Assembly: GCF_900142025.1 (NCBI RefSeq)
Contig: NZ_FQZM01000005.1
Span: forward strand, 60,755 to 124,754
DNA from: Desulfofundulus thermosubterraneus DSM 16057
GTDB lineage: Bacteria; Bacillota; Desulfotomaculia; Desulfotomaculales; Desulfovirgulaceae
Direction of reading: 5' to 3'
Length of the DNA stretch: 64,000 nt
This document shows positions 1 through 8,734 of this stretch, piece by piece. Under the pieces are notes generated by a model. It saw only the letters and a list, made by a program, of their open reading frames with translations. It was not told the DNA's origin and made no database searches. A program made the translations under genes and the position numbers. Position 1 is the stretch's first letter. Each line of letters starts with the position of its first letter.

Positions 1-133
1 CCTCAACGTAACTTTTAGTATTGGGCACCCGGGTAATATCGGTCATGCGAATAATCTCCTGGGTTTCCTGGATGGGCAGGGCATATTGTTGATCGTTTAA
101 TTGGAAGATAACCACTTGTTGCTCATCACCCAT
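1..133 (-). CDS. cheW: CheW-like chemotaxis coupling protein, N-terminal part (cut by window edge)
   Basis: The 44 visible codons begin MGDEQQVVIFQLNDQQYALP and continue with IQETQEIIRMTDITRVPN, the typical first strands of a CheW/SH3-like coupling domain. CheW links methyl-accepting receptors to the CheA kinase at the inner face of the membrane. The ATG at 131-133 is preceded by AGGAAGGTGAG at good spacing. The C-terminal two thirds lie outside the window, so it could also be the CheW domain of a longer CheV- or CheA-type protein. It is the last gene of the minus-strand run, about 210 bases after the zinc-ribbon gene; that gap shows no gene and no clear promoter. Confidence 0.8.
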   Translation of the reverse strand, partial: MGDEQQVVIFQLNDQQYALPIQETQEIIRMTDITRVPNTKSYVE

Positions 134-341
134 AATTGACTCACCTTCCTAGATTGCTATCAAACAAGTTAGTCTTAGAACGGTATGGCCCCACGCCGCT
201 TTCCCACTACAGGCTAAGGAAGGTTTTGACGAAAAGGGAAGAAATTCCTGCCTGTGCCTGCGACAAATTTCTAAATAAAATTCGCTCCTGTTCGGGTTTA
301 TCGCCACGAGGTTATGTATGGGACATGGTTGCTCCAGAGAA

Positions 342-464
342 CTACTTCTTGGGCTGGGCTTCCTTGACCAGTTTATCTTTGGGTGCGCCGCAGGACTTGC
401 ACTTGCCGGGCTTGCAGCGGGCCTCCACTACATTCCCGCACTCCTGGCACTTCCAGACAGCCAT
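342..464 (-). CDS. Tiny rubredoxin-like zinc ribbon protein
   Basis: This is a 40-residue protein with two CxxC pairs, WKCQECG at residues 4-10 and KCKSCGAP at 21-28, plus the RCKPGKC segment between them. It resembles the RCKP-type rubredoxin-like domains found as small free proteins in anaerobes. Four cysteines could hold one zinc or iron atom. Its ATG directly follows the TAG stop of rpe, and the ribosome binding site GGGGGTGAG lies in the end of rpe, so translation is probably coupled. The C-terminus is lysine-rich. Function is unknown; it is short enough to be missed by gene finders. Confidence 0.75.
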   Translation of the reverse strand: MAVWKCQECGNVVEARCKPGKCKSCGAPKDKLVKEAQPKK

Positions 465-1127
465 CTACTCACCCCCTTTTGCCGCCTGCCGGATTTCCTG
501 GATAGCCGCTGCCGGATCCGGAGCACCAAAAACAGCCGAACCGGCCACCAGTACCGTAGCCCCGGCCTGTACCACCAGGGGGGCGGTAGAGGGATTGATA
601 CCACCGTCCACCTGGATTTCCACCTCCAACCCGGCACCATCCAGCATCTCCCGAATCTTGCGGATTTTAGGAATGGTCTGGGGAATAAAGGCCTGCCCAC
701 CAAAGCCCGGGTTAACGGTCATCACCAGTACCAGATCAAAAAGTCCGGGCAGGTATTCCAGCACTTCAGGGGGAGTGGCCGGATTCAGGGCTACCCCGGC
801 CCTGGCCCCCTTTTCCCGGATATGCGTGAGCGTGCGGTGCAGGTGCCGGCAGGCTTCCGCATGTACCGTGATCAGGTCTGCCCCCGCCTCAACAAAGGAA
901 TCTATATAACGGTCGGGCTCTTCGATCATTAAATGAACGTCAAAAAACAGCTGGCTGTGGGGCCGCAGAGCCGCCACCACCAGTGGCCCGATGGTAATGT
1001 TGGGCACGAAGTGGCCGTCCATGACGTCAAGGTGGAGATAGTCTGCCCCGGCCCTCTCCACCCGCTGCACGTCTTCCATAAGGCGGGCAAAGTTGGCCGA
1101 GAGAATCGACGGTGCTATTTTGATCAC
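465..1127 (-). CDS. rpe: Ribulose-phosphate 3-epimerase
   Basis: This enzyme interconverts ribulose 5-phosphate and xylulose 5-phosphate in the pentose phosphate pathway. The 220 residues cover the full TIM barrel. The N-terminal APSILSAN motif, metal ligands H32 and D34 in HLDVMDGHFVPN, H65 in DVHLMI, the loop NPGFGGQ near 139-145 and D174 in VDGGIN are all present. Translation starts at GTG after GGAGATACTGA. The gene abuts rsgA with no gap, so the two are co-transcribed. The order kinase-rsgA-rpe is the same as in Bacillus subtilis. Confidence 0.96.
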   Translation of the reverse strand: MIKIAPSILSANFARLMEDVQRVERAGADYLHLDVMDGHFVPNITIGPLVVAALRPHSQLFFDVHLMIEEPDRYIDSFVEAGADLITVHAEACRHLHRTLTHIREKGARAGVALNPATPPEVLEYLPGLFDLVLVMTVNPGFGGQAFIPQTIPKIRKIREMLDGAGLEVEIQVDGGINPSTAPLVVQAGATVLVAGSAVFGAPDPAAAIQEIRQAAKGGE

Positions 1128-2003
1128 TCAGTATCTCCTCTCCAGTTCCATTACTTCCTGCAGCAGTCGCAAATAGTTTTCGTAGCGAAAGGCGGGGATT
1201 TCCCCCTCCTCGACGGCCTTTTTTACCGCACAATCGGGCTCCTGGAAATGCAGGCAGCCGGTGAAGCGGCAACCGTCGCGACGGGCCACGATTTCCGGGT
1301 AGAACTCCCCCAGTTCTTCCCGTTTCATTTCGGGTAAATAAAGGCTGGAAAACCCCGGGGTATCTGCTACCAGACCTCCCCCGGGCAAGCGCAGGAGCTC
1401 TACATGCCTGGTGGTATGCCGGCCCCGGCCCAATTTGCGGCTGATGTCCCCGGTTTTCAGATTTAAACCGGGGACCAGGGCATTTAACAGGCTGGACTTA
1501 CCCACCCCCGAAGGCCCGGCCAGTACGGTAATATGCCCCTCGAGCAGGGCACGCAATTCATCAAGGCCGCTGTCATCCAGGGCACTGGTACAAACAACCG
1601 GGTAACCTGCCTGGCGGTAGGCCCCGATCATATCCCGGATCAGTTCTTCTCCCAGGTCCACCTTGTTAAAACAAATGGCTGGCCCTACCCCGGCATGTTC
1701 GGCCTGGGTGAGAAACCGATCCAGTAAAAAGGTATTGGGGTCGGGATCCTTCACCGCAAAAACAATCAGTGCCCTGTCTACGTTGGCTACCGGCGGACGC
1801 ACAAGGGTGGTCCGGCGGGGATGTACTTCTTCAATTACCCCCTGACCCCCAGGTTGGAGGCGAAAGGTAACCCGGTCCCCCACCAGCACCTGCTTCTTTT
1901 CCCGGCGAAAGCGTCCCCTGAGGGCGCAATCGTGGATTTCCTCACCGCTGGATACATAATAATGTCCGCCGTAAGCTTTGACCACCGTTCCTTCCCGCAG
2001 CAT
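1128..2003 (-). CDS. rsgA: Ribosome biogenesis GTPase RsgA
   Basis: RsgA is a circularly permuted GTPase that acts on late 30S subunit assembly. The 291-residue protein has an OB-fold at about 1-65, then the permuted GTPase motifs: NKVD (113-116, G4) before the P-loop GPSGVGKS (163-170, G1) and DTPG (214-217, G3). It ends in the zinc site C245, C250, H252, C258. All diagnostic residues are intact. The start ATG has only a distant GGGGAG upstream, so initiation may be modest or coupled to the preceding kinase gene, whose stop lies 27 bases upstream. Confidence 0.97.
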   Translation of the reverse strand: MLREGTVVKAYGGHYYVSSGEEIHDCALRGRFRREKKQVLVGDRVTFRLQPGGQGVIEEVHPRRTTLVRPPVANVDRALIVFAVKDPDPNTFLLDRFLTQAEHAGVGPAICFNKVDLGEELIRDMIGAYRQAGYPVVCTSALDDSGLDELRALLEGHITVLAGPSGVGKSSLLNALVPGLNLKTGDISRKLGRGRHTTRHVELLRLPGGGLVADTPGFSSLYLPEMKREELGEFYPEIVARRDGCRFTGCLHFQEPDCAVKKAVEEGEIPAFRYENYLRLLQEVMELERRY

Positions 2004-2030
2004 CTTTTAACCGGTTACGCTCCCCCCTTT

Positions 2031-3911
2031 TCAATCATCGTTATCGTTTTTTCCCTCTTGAAGAGATTTCTGTCTCACCAGTTTATTATCAACGTATATT
2101 TGGATAGTGGCCCTGCCGTAATAGCGCACGGTCGTTTCCACTTTCTCCCCCGGTTGATGAGTATTTACATAGGCTAAAGTGGTTCCCCGGACATCGTTAA
2201 TCACAATCTTGACCTGGTGAGCCTGCCCATCGTTGTCAAGGAGCACCCTCACCCCGGCCTCCCTGGGTACGGGTCCCGGCCCCTTGCTTAAGGTTACCTT
2301 TACGGACGTGCCCTGGTCAACCATGCTGTCGGAAACTGGATCCTGGCTGATCACTTGATTTTGAAAGTAATCGGTACTCTCCACCCAATGAACATTTTCA
2401 TCCAGACTCAGATTGTTTTCGGCCAGCTTGGCCCGGGCCTGGTCCAGGGTCAGCCCAATGAGGTTCGGCACCTTGGACTGCCTGGGCTTTGGTCCCAGGG
2501 AAAGATAAACCGTCACCGGGGTGTTGGGAGCTACCCGTTCCCCGGCAGCAGGAAATTGTTGAAAGATCAGATCCGGGGGAACGTTATCGTCGTAGCCCTT
2601 CTGCACCTGTTCGGCCAGGACCAGACCCCTTTCAGTCAGGCGTATGCGCGCGTCTTCCAGACTCAGCCGGTACAGGTCGGGTACTTCCCGCAGGTCGGGG
2701 CCCAGGCTGACCGTGAGGGTGATATCCCGGGGAGGCTTTACCGGCGCATCCGCCGGGCCAATATCCTGGTCAATAACAAATCCCTCGGGGATCTTGGGAT
2801 GGTGTTCCTTGCGCACTTTCACCTGCAATCCCAAATCAGCCAGTATCTTCTGGGCCTCGGACAACTCCTTGTTTATTACTGATGGCACTGTAACCGGGGG
2901 CGGTCCTTTAAGATAACTGTTCAGGGCAAAGGCGCCCCCTGCCAAAAGGGCCAACAGGAGAAGGGCCAGGGCCACCCATCCCACCGGACGCAGCCTGCGA
3001 CGGCGCACCCCTTCCTCCCGGAGCTTCTCTACTGGCTTGAGCACCCGGGTGGCCATTTCATCCAGGGGAATGAAACGGGTGGCCTCTTCACCATCCCGGG
3101 CAAAAAGGTCTTCCAGGTGACGGGCCATCTCCCGGGCAGAAGCAAAACGTGATTGGGGGTTTTTCTGCATAGCCCGCAGGACCACCTGCTCCAGCCCCGG
3201 GGAAACAGCGGGATTGCGCAGGGAGGGAGGCTCCGGTTCTTCCTGGATGTGTTTAATAGCTACGGCAATGGGACTATCCCCGGCAAAGGGCACGTTGCCG
3301 GTAAGCATCTCATAAAGGACCACGCCCAGGGAATAAATATCCGACTGGGGGCCGGCCAGTTCCCCCCGGGCCTGCTCCGGCGAGAGGTAGTGCACCGACC
3401 CCACAATGGTATCGGTCTGCGTGACGGTTGCCGCCGTGGCCTCCCGGGCAATGCCGAAATCAGTTAGTTTTGCCCGCCCGCTCTTCGTGATAAGGATATT
3501 ATGGGGTTTAATATCCCGGTGCACGATGTTGTTCTCGTGGGCGTGTTCCAGAGCCTCCAGGACCTGGAAAGCAATCTGCACCGCCTTTTCCGGAGACAGG
3601 GCACCTTCCCGGCGGATGACGGTTTTCAAGTCCTCCCCGTCCACATACTCCATTACCAGGTACTGGATGTCATCCTCCTGCCCAACATCGTAAATGGACA
3701 CGATGTTGGAGTGGGAAAGGCTGGCTACCGCCTGGGCTTCCCGGCGAAAACGACGGGTAAAGTCTTTATCCGAGGAGAATTCGGGGCGCAGGATCTTGAT
3801 GGTAACCAGGCGGTTTAAGAAGGTATCCCGGCCTTTATAAACAATGGCCATTCCCCCTCCGCCCAGCTGTTCCAGGACTTCGTACCGGTTTCCCAACTGC
3901 CTCCCAATCAT
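2031..3911 (-). CDS. prkC: PASTA-domain serine/threonine protein kinase (PrkC/PknB type)
   Basis: This is a membrane kinase that senses muropeptides or lipid II and controls growth, division and, in spore formers, germination. Residues 10-270 form the kinase: glycine loop LGGGGMA, ATP lysine K39, HRDIKPHN with D133, and DFG at 151-153. A basic juxtamembrane stretch (GVRRRRLR) precedes one transmembrane helix at about 311-331. Three PASTA repeats follow outside the cell (about 341-406, 409-476, 480-550), and then a roughly 75-residue tail of unknown fold. The ribosome binding site is GAGGTG. It sits after pbpA and before rsgA; the cognate phosphatase and two FHA proteins are in the same operon. 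Confidence 0.95.
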   Translation of the reverse strand: MIGRQLGNRYEVLEQLGGGGMAIVYKGRDTFLNRLVTIKILRPEFSSDKDFTRRFRREAQAVASLSHSNIVSIYDVGQEDDIQYLVMEYVDGEDLKTVIRREGALSPEKAVQIAFQVLEALEHAHENNIVHRDIKPHNILITKSGRAKLTDFGIAREATAATVTQTDTIVGSVHYLSPEQARGELAGPQSDIYSLGVVLYEMLTGNVPFAGDSPIAVAIKHIQEEPEPPSLRNPAVSPGLEQVVLRAMQKNPQSRFASAREMARHLEDLFARDGEEATRFIPLDEMATRVLKPVEKLREEGVRRRRLRPVGWVALALLLLALLAGGAFALNSYLKGPPPVTVPSVINKELSEAQKILADLGLQVKVRKEHHPKIPEGFVIDQDIGPADAPVKPPRDITLTVSLGPDLREVPDLYRLSLEDARIRLTERGLVLAEQVQKGYDDNVPPDLIFQQFPAAGERVAPNTPVTVYLSLGPKPRQSKVPNLIGLTLDQARAKLAENNLSLDENVHWVESTDYFQNQVISQDPVSDSMVDQGTSVKVTLSKGPGPVPREAGVRVLLDNDGQAHQVKIVINDVRGTTLAYVNTHQPGEKVETTVRYYGRATIQIYVDNKLVRQKSLQEGKNDNDD

Positions 3912-3972
3912 TACTTGTCACCTCAAGTCTTGGTTGGGTAGTTTAGCTTTTCCAATTCCATTTTATTCTAAA

Positions 3973-5403
3973 CTACGGGCCGGCAGTCAGTACCGCCCGG
4001 AACATCTCCCGGGCAATGGGGGCGGCCACCACCCCGCCGGCACCACCGTTTTCCACAATCACCGCCACCACCACCCGGGGCCTCTCGGCCGGGGCAAAGC
4101 CGACAAACCAGGCATGGGTCTCCCCTTTGGGATTCTGGGCCGAGCCTGTTTTACCGGCCACGGTTATCCCGGAAAGGGCCGCCCCCCTGCCGGTTCCTTC
4201 CCTTACCACGTTCACCATAGCCTCCTTGATGACACCGGCAACCTCCGGACTGACCGCGGTAAGCCAGGGCCGGGGGGTCGACTGTAAAAGCACCCCTCCC
4301 TGGGGGTCCTGCACCCGGGCTAAAAGATGGGGGTGCATAATCACCCCATCGTTGGCAATGGCCGCCGCCACCAGGGCCATTTGAAACGGGTTGACCAGCA
4401 CCTCCCCCTGGCCGATGGCGCTGGAGCCCAGCTGGGGTTTATTCATCTTTTCCGGGGGGGTGAGGGCCCCGGGCCGGTAAGCAACCTCAGGAAGGCCACC
4501 CGCCCAGGGGTTTAAAGTCAAGCCAAAAGCGCGGGCAGTCTGGTAAAACCTTTCTGCTCCCATCTCCAGGCCCAAGCGGGCAAAAGTGGTATTGCAGGAC
4601 ACCGCCAGGGCACGACGAAGATCCACCTCCCCGTGGGCAGCAGTATCGGCAAGTCGAAAGCCGTCAATTATTAGACTGCCCTGACAATTAAAAATACGTT
4701 TGATCACCTCGGGATTTGTAGTCAGGGCACCGGCAGCGGTGATTAATTTAAAGGTTGAACCGGGCGGATAGGCTCCCTGGGTAGCCCGGTTTAAAAGCGG
4801 TGCCCTTTTATCCTGCTGCAATAAATCGTATACGGTGAGAACCTTACCGTCAGGGGAACGCCCGGCGGGTTGCCCGATAGCATTGGGATCGTAGCTTGGA
4901 CTGCTGGCCAGGGCTAAAATCTCCCCGTTCCTTGGATCCAGCGCCACGACTGCTCCCCGCCGGTTGCCGAGAAGCCGCATGGCCAGTTGCTGCAGGCGGG
5001 CATCCAGGGTAACTACCACATCGTTGCCCACCCGGGAACGCCCCAGCAGGCGGTCAATAATCATCTCAATTTTATCTTCGTCGGTCATGGCTAAAAGGTA
5101 ACGGTCATACGCCGATTCCAGCCCGGTGCGCCCGTAACGATGGGAGATAAAACCAACTACCTGGGCTGCATCTTTCCCCAGTGGGTAGCTGCGCCTGCCC
5201 TTCTGACTTTTCGCCAGTACCGTTCCCCGGCGGTCGTAGATGGTGCCCCGGTGCACTTTGGCTTCGTAAGCCGCCAGACGCCGGTTGTGGGGATCTGTGG
5301 TCAGCGCCGGGCCAAGGAATACATTGATATAACCAATATAAAAGCTTAACAGGACAAAGGAACCCAGGATCAAATAGCTTAACCGACGGATGTTTGTTTT
5401 CAT
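3973..5403 (-). CDS. pbpA: Penicillin-binding protein, PbpA-type transpeptidase
   Basis: A class B penicillin-binding protein that crosslinks peptidoglycan outside the cytoplasmic membrane. The 476 residues start with a short cytoplasmic tail and a signal anchor (about 9-29). They continue with a small N-terminal domain containing HRGTIYDRRG and end in the transpeptidase domain with the three catalytic motifs STFK (S216), SCN (269-271) and KTG (418-420). The length and the reduced N-terminal domain match actinobacterial PbpA rather than the larger PBP2. It follows the SEDS polymerase gene directly, which suggests a polymerase-transpeptidase pair. Confidence 0.93.
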   Translation of the reverse strand: MKTNIRRLSYLILGSFVLLSFYIGYINVFLGPALTTDPHNRRLAAYEAKVHRGTIYDRRGTVLAKSQKGRRSYPLGKDAAQVVGFISHRYGRTGLESAYDRYLLAMTDEDKIEMIIDRLLGRSRVGNDVVVTLDARLQQLAMRLLGNRRGAVVALDPRNGEILALASSPSYDPNAIGQPAGRSPDGKVLTVYDLLQQDKRAPLLNRATQGAYPPGSTFKLITAAGALTTNPEVIKRIFNCQGSLIIDGFRLADTAAHGEVDLRRALAVSCNTTFARLGLEMGAERFYQTARAFGLTLNPWAGGLPEVAYRPGALTPPEKMNKPQLGSSAIGQGEVLVNPFQMALVAAAIANDGVIMHPHLLARVQDPQGGVLLQSTPRPWLTAVSPEVAGVIKEAMVNVVREGTGRGAALSGITVAGKTGSAQNPKGETHAWFVGFAPAERPRVVVAVIVENGGAGGVVAAPIAREMFRAVLTAGP

Positions 5404-5434
5404 TTTCTCCCTCGCTAATGTTTGCTCAAAAGCG

Positions 5435-6730
5435 CTAACCGTTTTCTAAAGGCTTTAAAAGCTGTGTCTCGTGGGATATATTCAATAAAAGGCCCAAAAT
5501 GATGAAATTGGCCACCAGGGAACTGCCACCGTAACTGACAAAGGGCAAGGTGACGCCGGTTAAAGGCAACAGCTTGGTCACCCCGGCAATAATGATAAAG
5601 GCCTGCAGTCCCATTAAGGCGGTAAAACCTGTTGCCAGAAGACAGGAAAAATCATCCCGTGCCGCCAGAGCAATGAGAAAGCCCCGGTAAACAAAAAGCA
5701 TGTAGATGAGTAACAGGCCAAGACCGCCGGCCAGGCCCAACTCCTCCGAAATAGCCGCAAAAATGAAATCCGTATGCACCGCCGGAATGAACAGGGGCAG
5801 GCCGGCCCCTAACCCGGACCCGGTGAGACCACCCGCGGCCAGGGCGAAAAGGGACTGGACCACCTGGTAACCGGCGGTTTCCACGTACTGCCAGGGATTG
5901 AGCCAGACTTCCACCCGCAGCCGCACGTGTTCGAAAAGGGCATAACTGCCTGCCGCCCCGGCTAAAAAAAGCGCTCCCCCCAGGAACACATACGTAATCC
6001 GGGCAGTGCTGGCATAAACCATGGCTAAAAAGGTGGTGAAATAAATGAGTGCAGCACCCAGGTCCTTTTGAAAGACTAAGAGCAAAAGGGAAATACCCCA
6101 CATGACCAGCAAGGGTCCCCATTCCTGTGGTGCCGGCAGGGCTACGCCCATTATCGTCCGGGTGCCTTCAGCCAGGGCCAGGCGGTTTTCCGCCAAAAAG
6201 GCGGCCAGGAAGAGCACCAGCAGGATCTTCACAAACTCCGAAGGCTGCACCTGAAACAATCCTAAATCCAGCCAGCTTTTTGCCCCTCCCTGCTCCACCC
6301 CAAAAAAGATGGGCAGCAAAAGACCGATTACTCCTGCCAGGGCATAAACATACTTATAATCGGCCAGCACCCGGTAACGGATCAAAAAGCGGGTAATTAC
6401 CCAAAGGGTGAACAGGCCGATCATCAACCACACAAACTGGCGGAACGCGTAAGCCGGATTTAAACGATAAAGAAAAACCAGGCTGGTAGAGGAAAAAAGG
6501 GCCACTAAGGGCAGCAGAAAGGGATCCCCGACAAAACCGGTCCACGACCAGAAGAAGTGCAGACCCCAGAAGGCCGCCATGGTGGTCAGCGCCCCCACCA
6601 GTACCACCGCTGTGGACGGTGCCGGTTTAAGGAAATAAAGTGCCCCCGCCCCTACCAGCAGGTAAGCGAAGGCCCAAAAAAGCAACTTTCCTTCGACGGC
6701 CCGCAAATGGTATGCCCTCGGAAAAAACAT
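5435..6730 (-). CDS. SEDS-family peptidoglycan glycosyltransferase (FtsW/RodA/SpoVE)
   Basis: A polytopic membrane protein of 431 residues with about ten hydrophobic segments. Family signatures include GGAKSWLDLGLFQVQPSE around the middle, KDLGAALIYF, the long extracellular loop before the QSLFALAAGG segment, and the C-terminal LPFVSYGGSS. SEDS proteins polymerise glycan strands from lipid II. Whether this one serves elongation (RodA), division (FtsW) or sporulation cannot be told from sequence; its place next to pbpA and a PASTA kinase parallels actinobacterial rodA. The start lies 2 bases after the phosphatase stop, with GGCGGTGG in the phosphatase end as ribosome binding site. Confidence 0.93.
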   Translation of the reverse strand: MFFPRAYHLRAVEGKLLFWAFAYLLVGAGALYFLKPAPSTAVVLVGALTTMAAFWGLHFFWSWTGFVGDPFLLPLVALFSSTSLVFLYRLNPAYAFRQFVWLMIGLFTLWVITRFLIRYRVLADYKYVYALAGVIGLLLPIFFGVEQGGAKSWLDLGLFQVQPSEFVKILLVLFLAAFLAENRLALAEGTRTIMGVALPAPQEWGPLLVMWGISLLLLVFQKDLGAALIYFTTFLAMVYASTARITYVFLGGALFLAGAAGSYALFEHVRLRVEVWLNPWQYVETAGYQVVQSLFALAAGGLTGSGLGAGLPLFIPAVHTDFIFAAISEELGLAGGLGLLLIYMLFVYRGFLIALAARDDFSCLLATGFTALMGLQAFIIIAGVTKLLPLTGVTLPFVSYGGSSLVANFIILGLLLNISHETQLLKPLENG

Positions 6731-6732
6731 CT

Positions 6733-7449
6733 TTATTCCACCGCCATTAGAATCACGGTAATGTTGTCACTGCCACCCCGCTCCAGGGCGGCCTGCACCA
6801 GCTTGTTCACGGCCCGGTTCAAATCCGGGTTTTTTTCCACCAGCATGCCTATCTCCTGGGGCGATAAATGCACCGTTAAGCCATCGGTGCACAGGAGTAC
6901 TTTGTCACCCGGCTGGAGTTTCACCCGCCCTCCATCAACTTCTACCCTGGGTTCAATACCCAGTGCCCGGGTGAGTACATTGCGCTGGGGATGACAACGG
7001 GCCTGCTCTTCACTGAGGCCCCCCAGCCGGACCAGTTCCTGCACCAGGGAATGATCTTCCGTAAGCTGGTGCATTTTCCCCTCGCGCAACAGGTATATGC
7101 GGCTATCCCCTACATGGGCCAGGTAAAGATAATCTTTTGTAACCAGTGCTGCGGTCAAGGTGGTGCCCATACCCCTGTAGCTCGCGCTGCTGGAAGATAA
7201 CTGATAAACCAGACGGTTGGCTTCTTGCACACCCTGTACCAGTATTGTTCCCGGATCGTCCGGGAGGGGATGGTGCGCCTTAAGAAAGCGCACCAGTTCG
7301 GCGATGGCCATCCGGCTGGCAATTTCGCCGGCCTGATGGCCGCCCATACCATCGGCCACGGTAAATAAACCCAAACCGGGTTCTACGCACAGGCTGTCTT
7401 CATTTACTCGCCGTACCAGCCCCGCTTCACTAGCTTGACTCCACTTCAT
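6733..7449 (-). CDS. stp: PP2C-family protein serine/threonine phosphatase (Stp/PrpC)
   Basis: A soluble 238-residue metal-dependent phosphatase, expected to reverse the phosphorylation made by the PASTA kinase of the same operon. Seen motifs are VNEDS near 15-19, VADGMGGHQAGE with metal ligand D33, AHVGDSRIY, LLCTDGL and GGSDNITVI near the C-terminus; these give the metal-binding aspartates. It overlaps the end of fhaB by 20 bases, and its ribosome binding site AGGTGG lies in fhaB, pointing to coupled translation. No transmembrane segment is present, unlike mycobacterial PstP. Confidence 0.95.
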   Translation of the reverse strand: MKWSQASEAGLVRRVNEDSLCVEPGLGLFTVADGMGGHQAGEIASRMAIAELVRFLKAHHPLPDDPGTILVQGVQEANRLVYQLSSSSASYRGMGTTLTAALVTKDYLYLAHVGDSRIYLLREGKMHQLTEDHSLVQELVRLGGLSEEQARCHPQRNVLTRALGIEPRVEVDGGRVKLQPGDKVLLCTDGLTVHLSPQEIGMLVEKNPDLNRAVNKLVQAALERGGSDNITVILMAVE

Positions 7450-7939
7450 AAGCCCACCTCACAAATTGAAAGGTAACACCGCCGATACGTAAACGGTCGC
7501 CATCGGCCAGAACGGTGGGCCGGTCCAGGCGCACCTCATTAAGATAGGTACCGTTTAGACTACCCAGATCCTGCACCCAGTACTGGTCACCCCGGGAAAA
7601 AATAACCGCATGCTCCTGGGAGGAAAAAGGATCGGGAATAACCAGGTCGTTATGTTCCCCCCTGCCCAGGGTAATCCTTTCCCCCAGGTAAAAGGTCATT
7701 CCCTTTTCCAGCCGGGGATCGGGACTGGCCAGAACCACCAGCCGCCCACTCGGTTTCGAGACGGTAGCCTCCCGGTAACCAGGGAAAGGCTTAGTGTCAC
7801 TGCCGGGGCCTCCCTCAGCCGCAGCCGGGGTCGGGTTTTCCCGTAGGCCCAAAAACATCTGGCGGACTACTACAAACAAGAAAGCGTAAAGGAGAAAGAG
7901 GAAAAGATACCGCAATACCGTCAGCAAAAGACCCAGCAC
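7430..7939 (-). CDS. FHA-domain protein with N-terminal membrane anchor (FhaB-like)
   Basis: FHA domains bind phosphothreonine and recruit targets of Ser/Thr kinases. The protein begins with a hydrophobic helix (VLGLLLTVLRYLFLFLLYAF) and then a linker. A complete FHA domain occupies about the last 90 residues, with LGRGEHNDLVIPD, the SSQEHAVI segment and DLGSLNGTYLN. The start was set at the GTG 7 codons inside the longest frame, because GAGGTGG lies at the right distance there; this start follows the fhaA stop by one base. Topology and order match mycobacterial FhaB, which acts with RodA and PbpA. Confidence 0.88.
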   Translation of the reverse strand: MLGLLLTVLRYLFLFLLYAFLFVVVRQMFLGLRENPTPAAAEGGPGSDTKPFPGYREATVSKPSGRLVVLASPDPRLEKGMTFYLGERITLGRGEHNDLVIPDPFSSQEHAVIFSRGDQYWVQDLGSLNGTYLNEVRLDRPTVLADGDRLRIGGVTFQFVRWAYEVESS

Positions 7940-7940
7940 A

Positions 7941-8720
7941 TCATTCCACCTCGAAAACACAAAGGGTGGCGCCCATTTTAATGGTATCCCCCGGAGCTAA
8001 TACCTTGGTATTCACCCGTACCCCATTAACATAAACACCGTTAGTGCTGCCCAAATCTGTAATCACATACTCGCCACCCCGGTATTCCAGCTGGGCGTGG
8101 CGGCGGGAGACGCTGCCATCGCTTAAAACTACATCACAGGTATCCCGCCGGCCAATGACCATGGTAGAGGGTCGTAGGGTGAAAACCTTTCCTTCCTGGG
8201 GGCCGGCCTTGACCACCAGGCGCGCTCTGGGCCCCGCGGTAATCACCGGTACCGGGGCAGTGTGCCGGGCCGGTTGATATTCCAGGGTATCCTCGAACTC
8301 CCCTTCCCTGTTTCCAGCCGGGCGTGCTTCCTCTGCGCCAGGTATGTAAACCGCTTCCCCAAAGCGTCCCTCAATGCGCATCTGCCCTTCCGGTACTGCC
8401 GCGTCCTCCTGGATTTCCACCCGGGGAGGGGCAACCAGGGTAAAGTTTTTTTCTTGCGCTTTTTGGGACAGATAATCCTGTAACTCCCTGGCCAAAAGTG
8501 GAGCGATCGAAGAGACCGCACGGTAATCCTCCGGGTGTAAATAAATGGTAAACTCATTGGGTACATAAATCCGGCTGATACTTACCCGTTTTCGGTCGCG
8601 CATTTCCCGGGCCAACCTCTTGGCCATTTCCAAAGGCTGTACCCGGCCTTTAAATTTATCCCGGAAGAAGCCCTCAATGTATTTTTCCAAACTGCCTTCC
8701 AAACCGGAAAAGAGTCCCAT
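7941..8720 (-). CDS. DUF3662 and FHA domain protein (FhaA-like)
   Basis: The 259-residue protein starts MGLFSGLEGSLEKYIEGFF and carries an N-terminal DUF3662 domain (about 1-115) with RVQPLEMAKRLAREM. A low-complexity middle follows, and then a C-terminal FHA domain (about 170-258) with IGRRDTCDVVLSD, SVSRRHAQL and DLGSTNGVYVNG, the phosphothreonine-binding loops. This is the domain order of actinobacterial FhaA, a partner of the PASTA kinase and cell-wall machinery. The start chosen is 19 codons inside the longest frame, where GGGAGGGGGA precedes ATG. It lies between rlmN (14-base gap) and fhaB. Confidence 0.9.
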   Translation of the reverse strand: MGLFSGLEGSLEKYIEGFFRDKFKGRVQPLEMAKRLAREMRDRKRVSISRIYVPNEFTIYLHPEDYRAVSSIAPLLARELQDYLSQKAQEKNFTLVAPPRVEIQEDAAVPEGQMRIEGRFGEAVYIPGAEEARPAGNREGEFEDTLEYQPARHTAPVPVITAGPRARLVVKAGPQEGKVFTLRPSTMVIGRRDTCDVVLSDGSVSRRHAQLEYRGGEYVITDLGSTNGVYVNGVRVNTKVLAPGDTIKMGATLCVFEVE

Positions 8721-8734
8721 GGGGGTCCCCCTCC

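Noticed and set aside
134..341. Spo0A-box-like TTTGTCGCA upstream of cheW
   Set aside because: One mismatch in the core and no supporting promoter elements; too weak to list.
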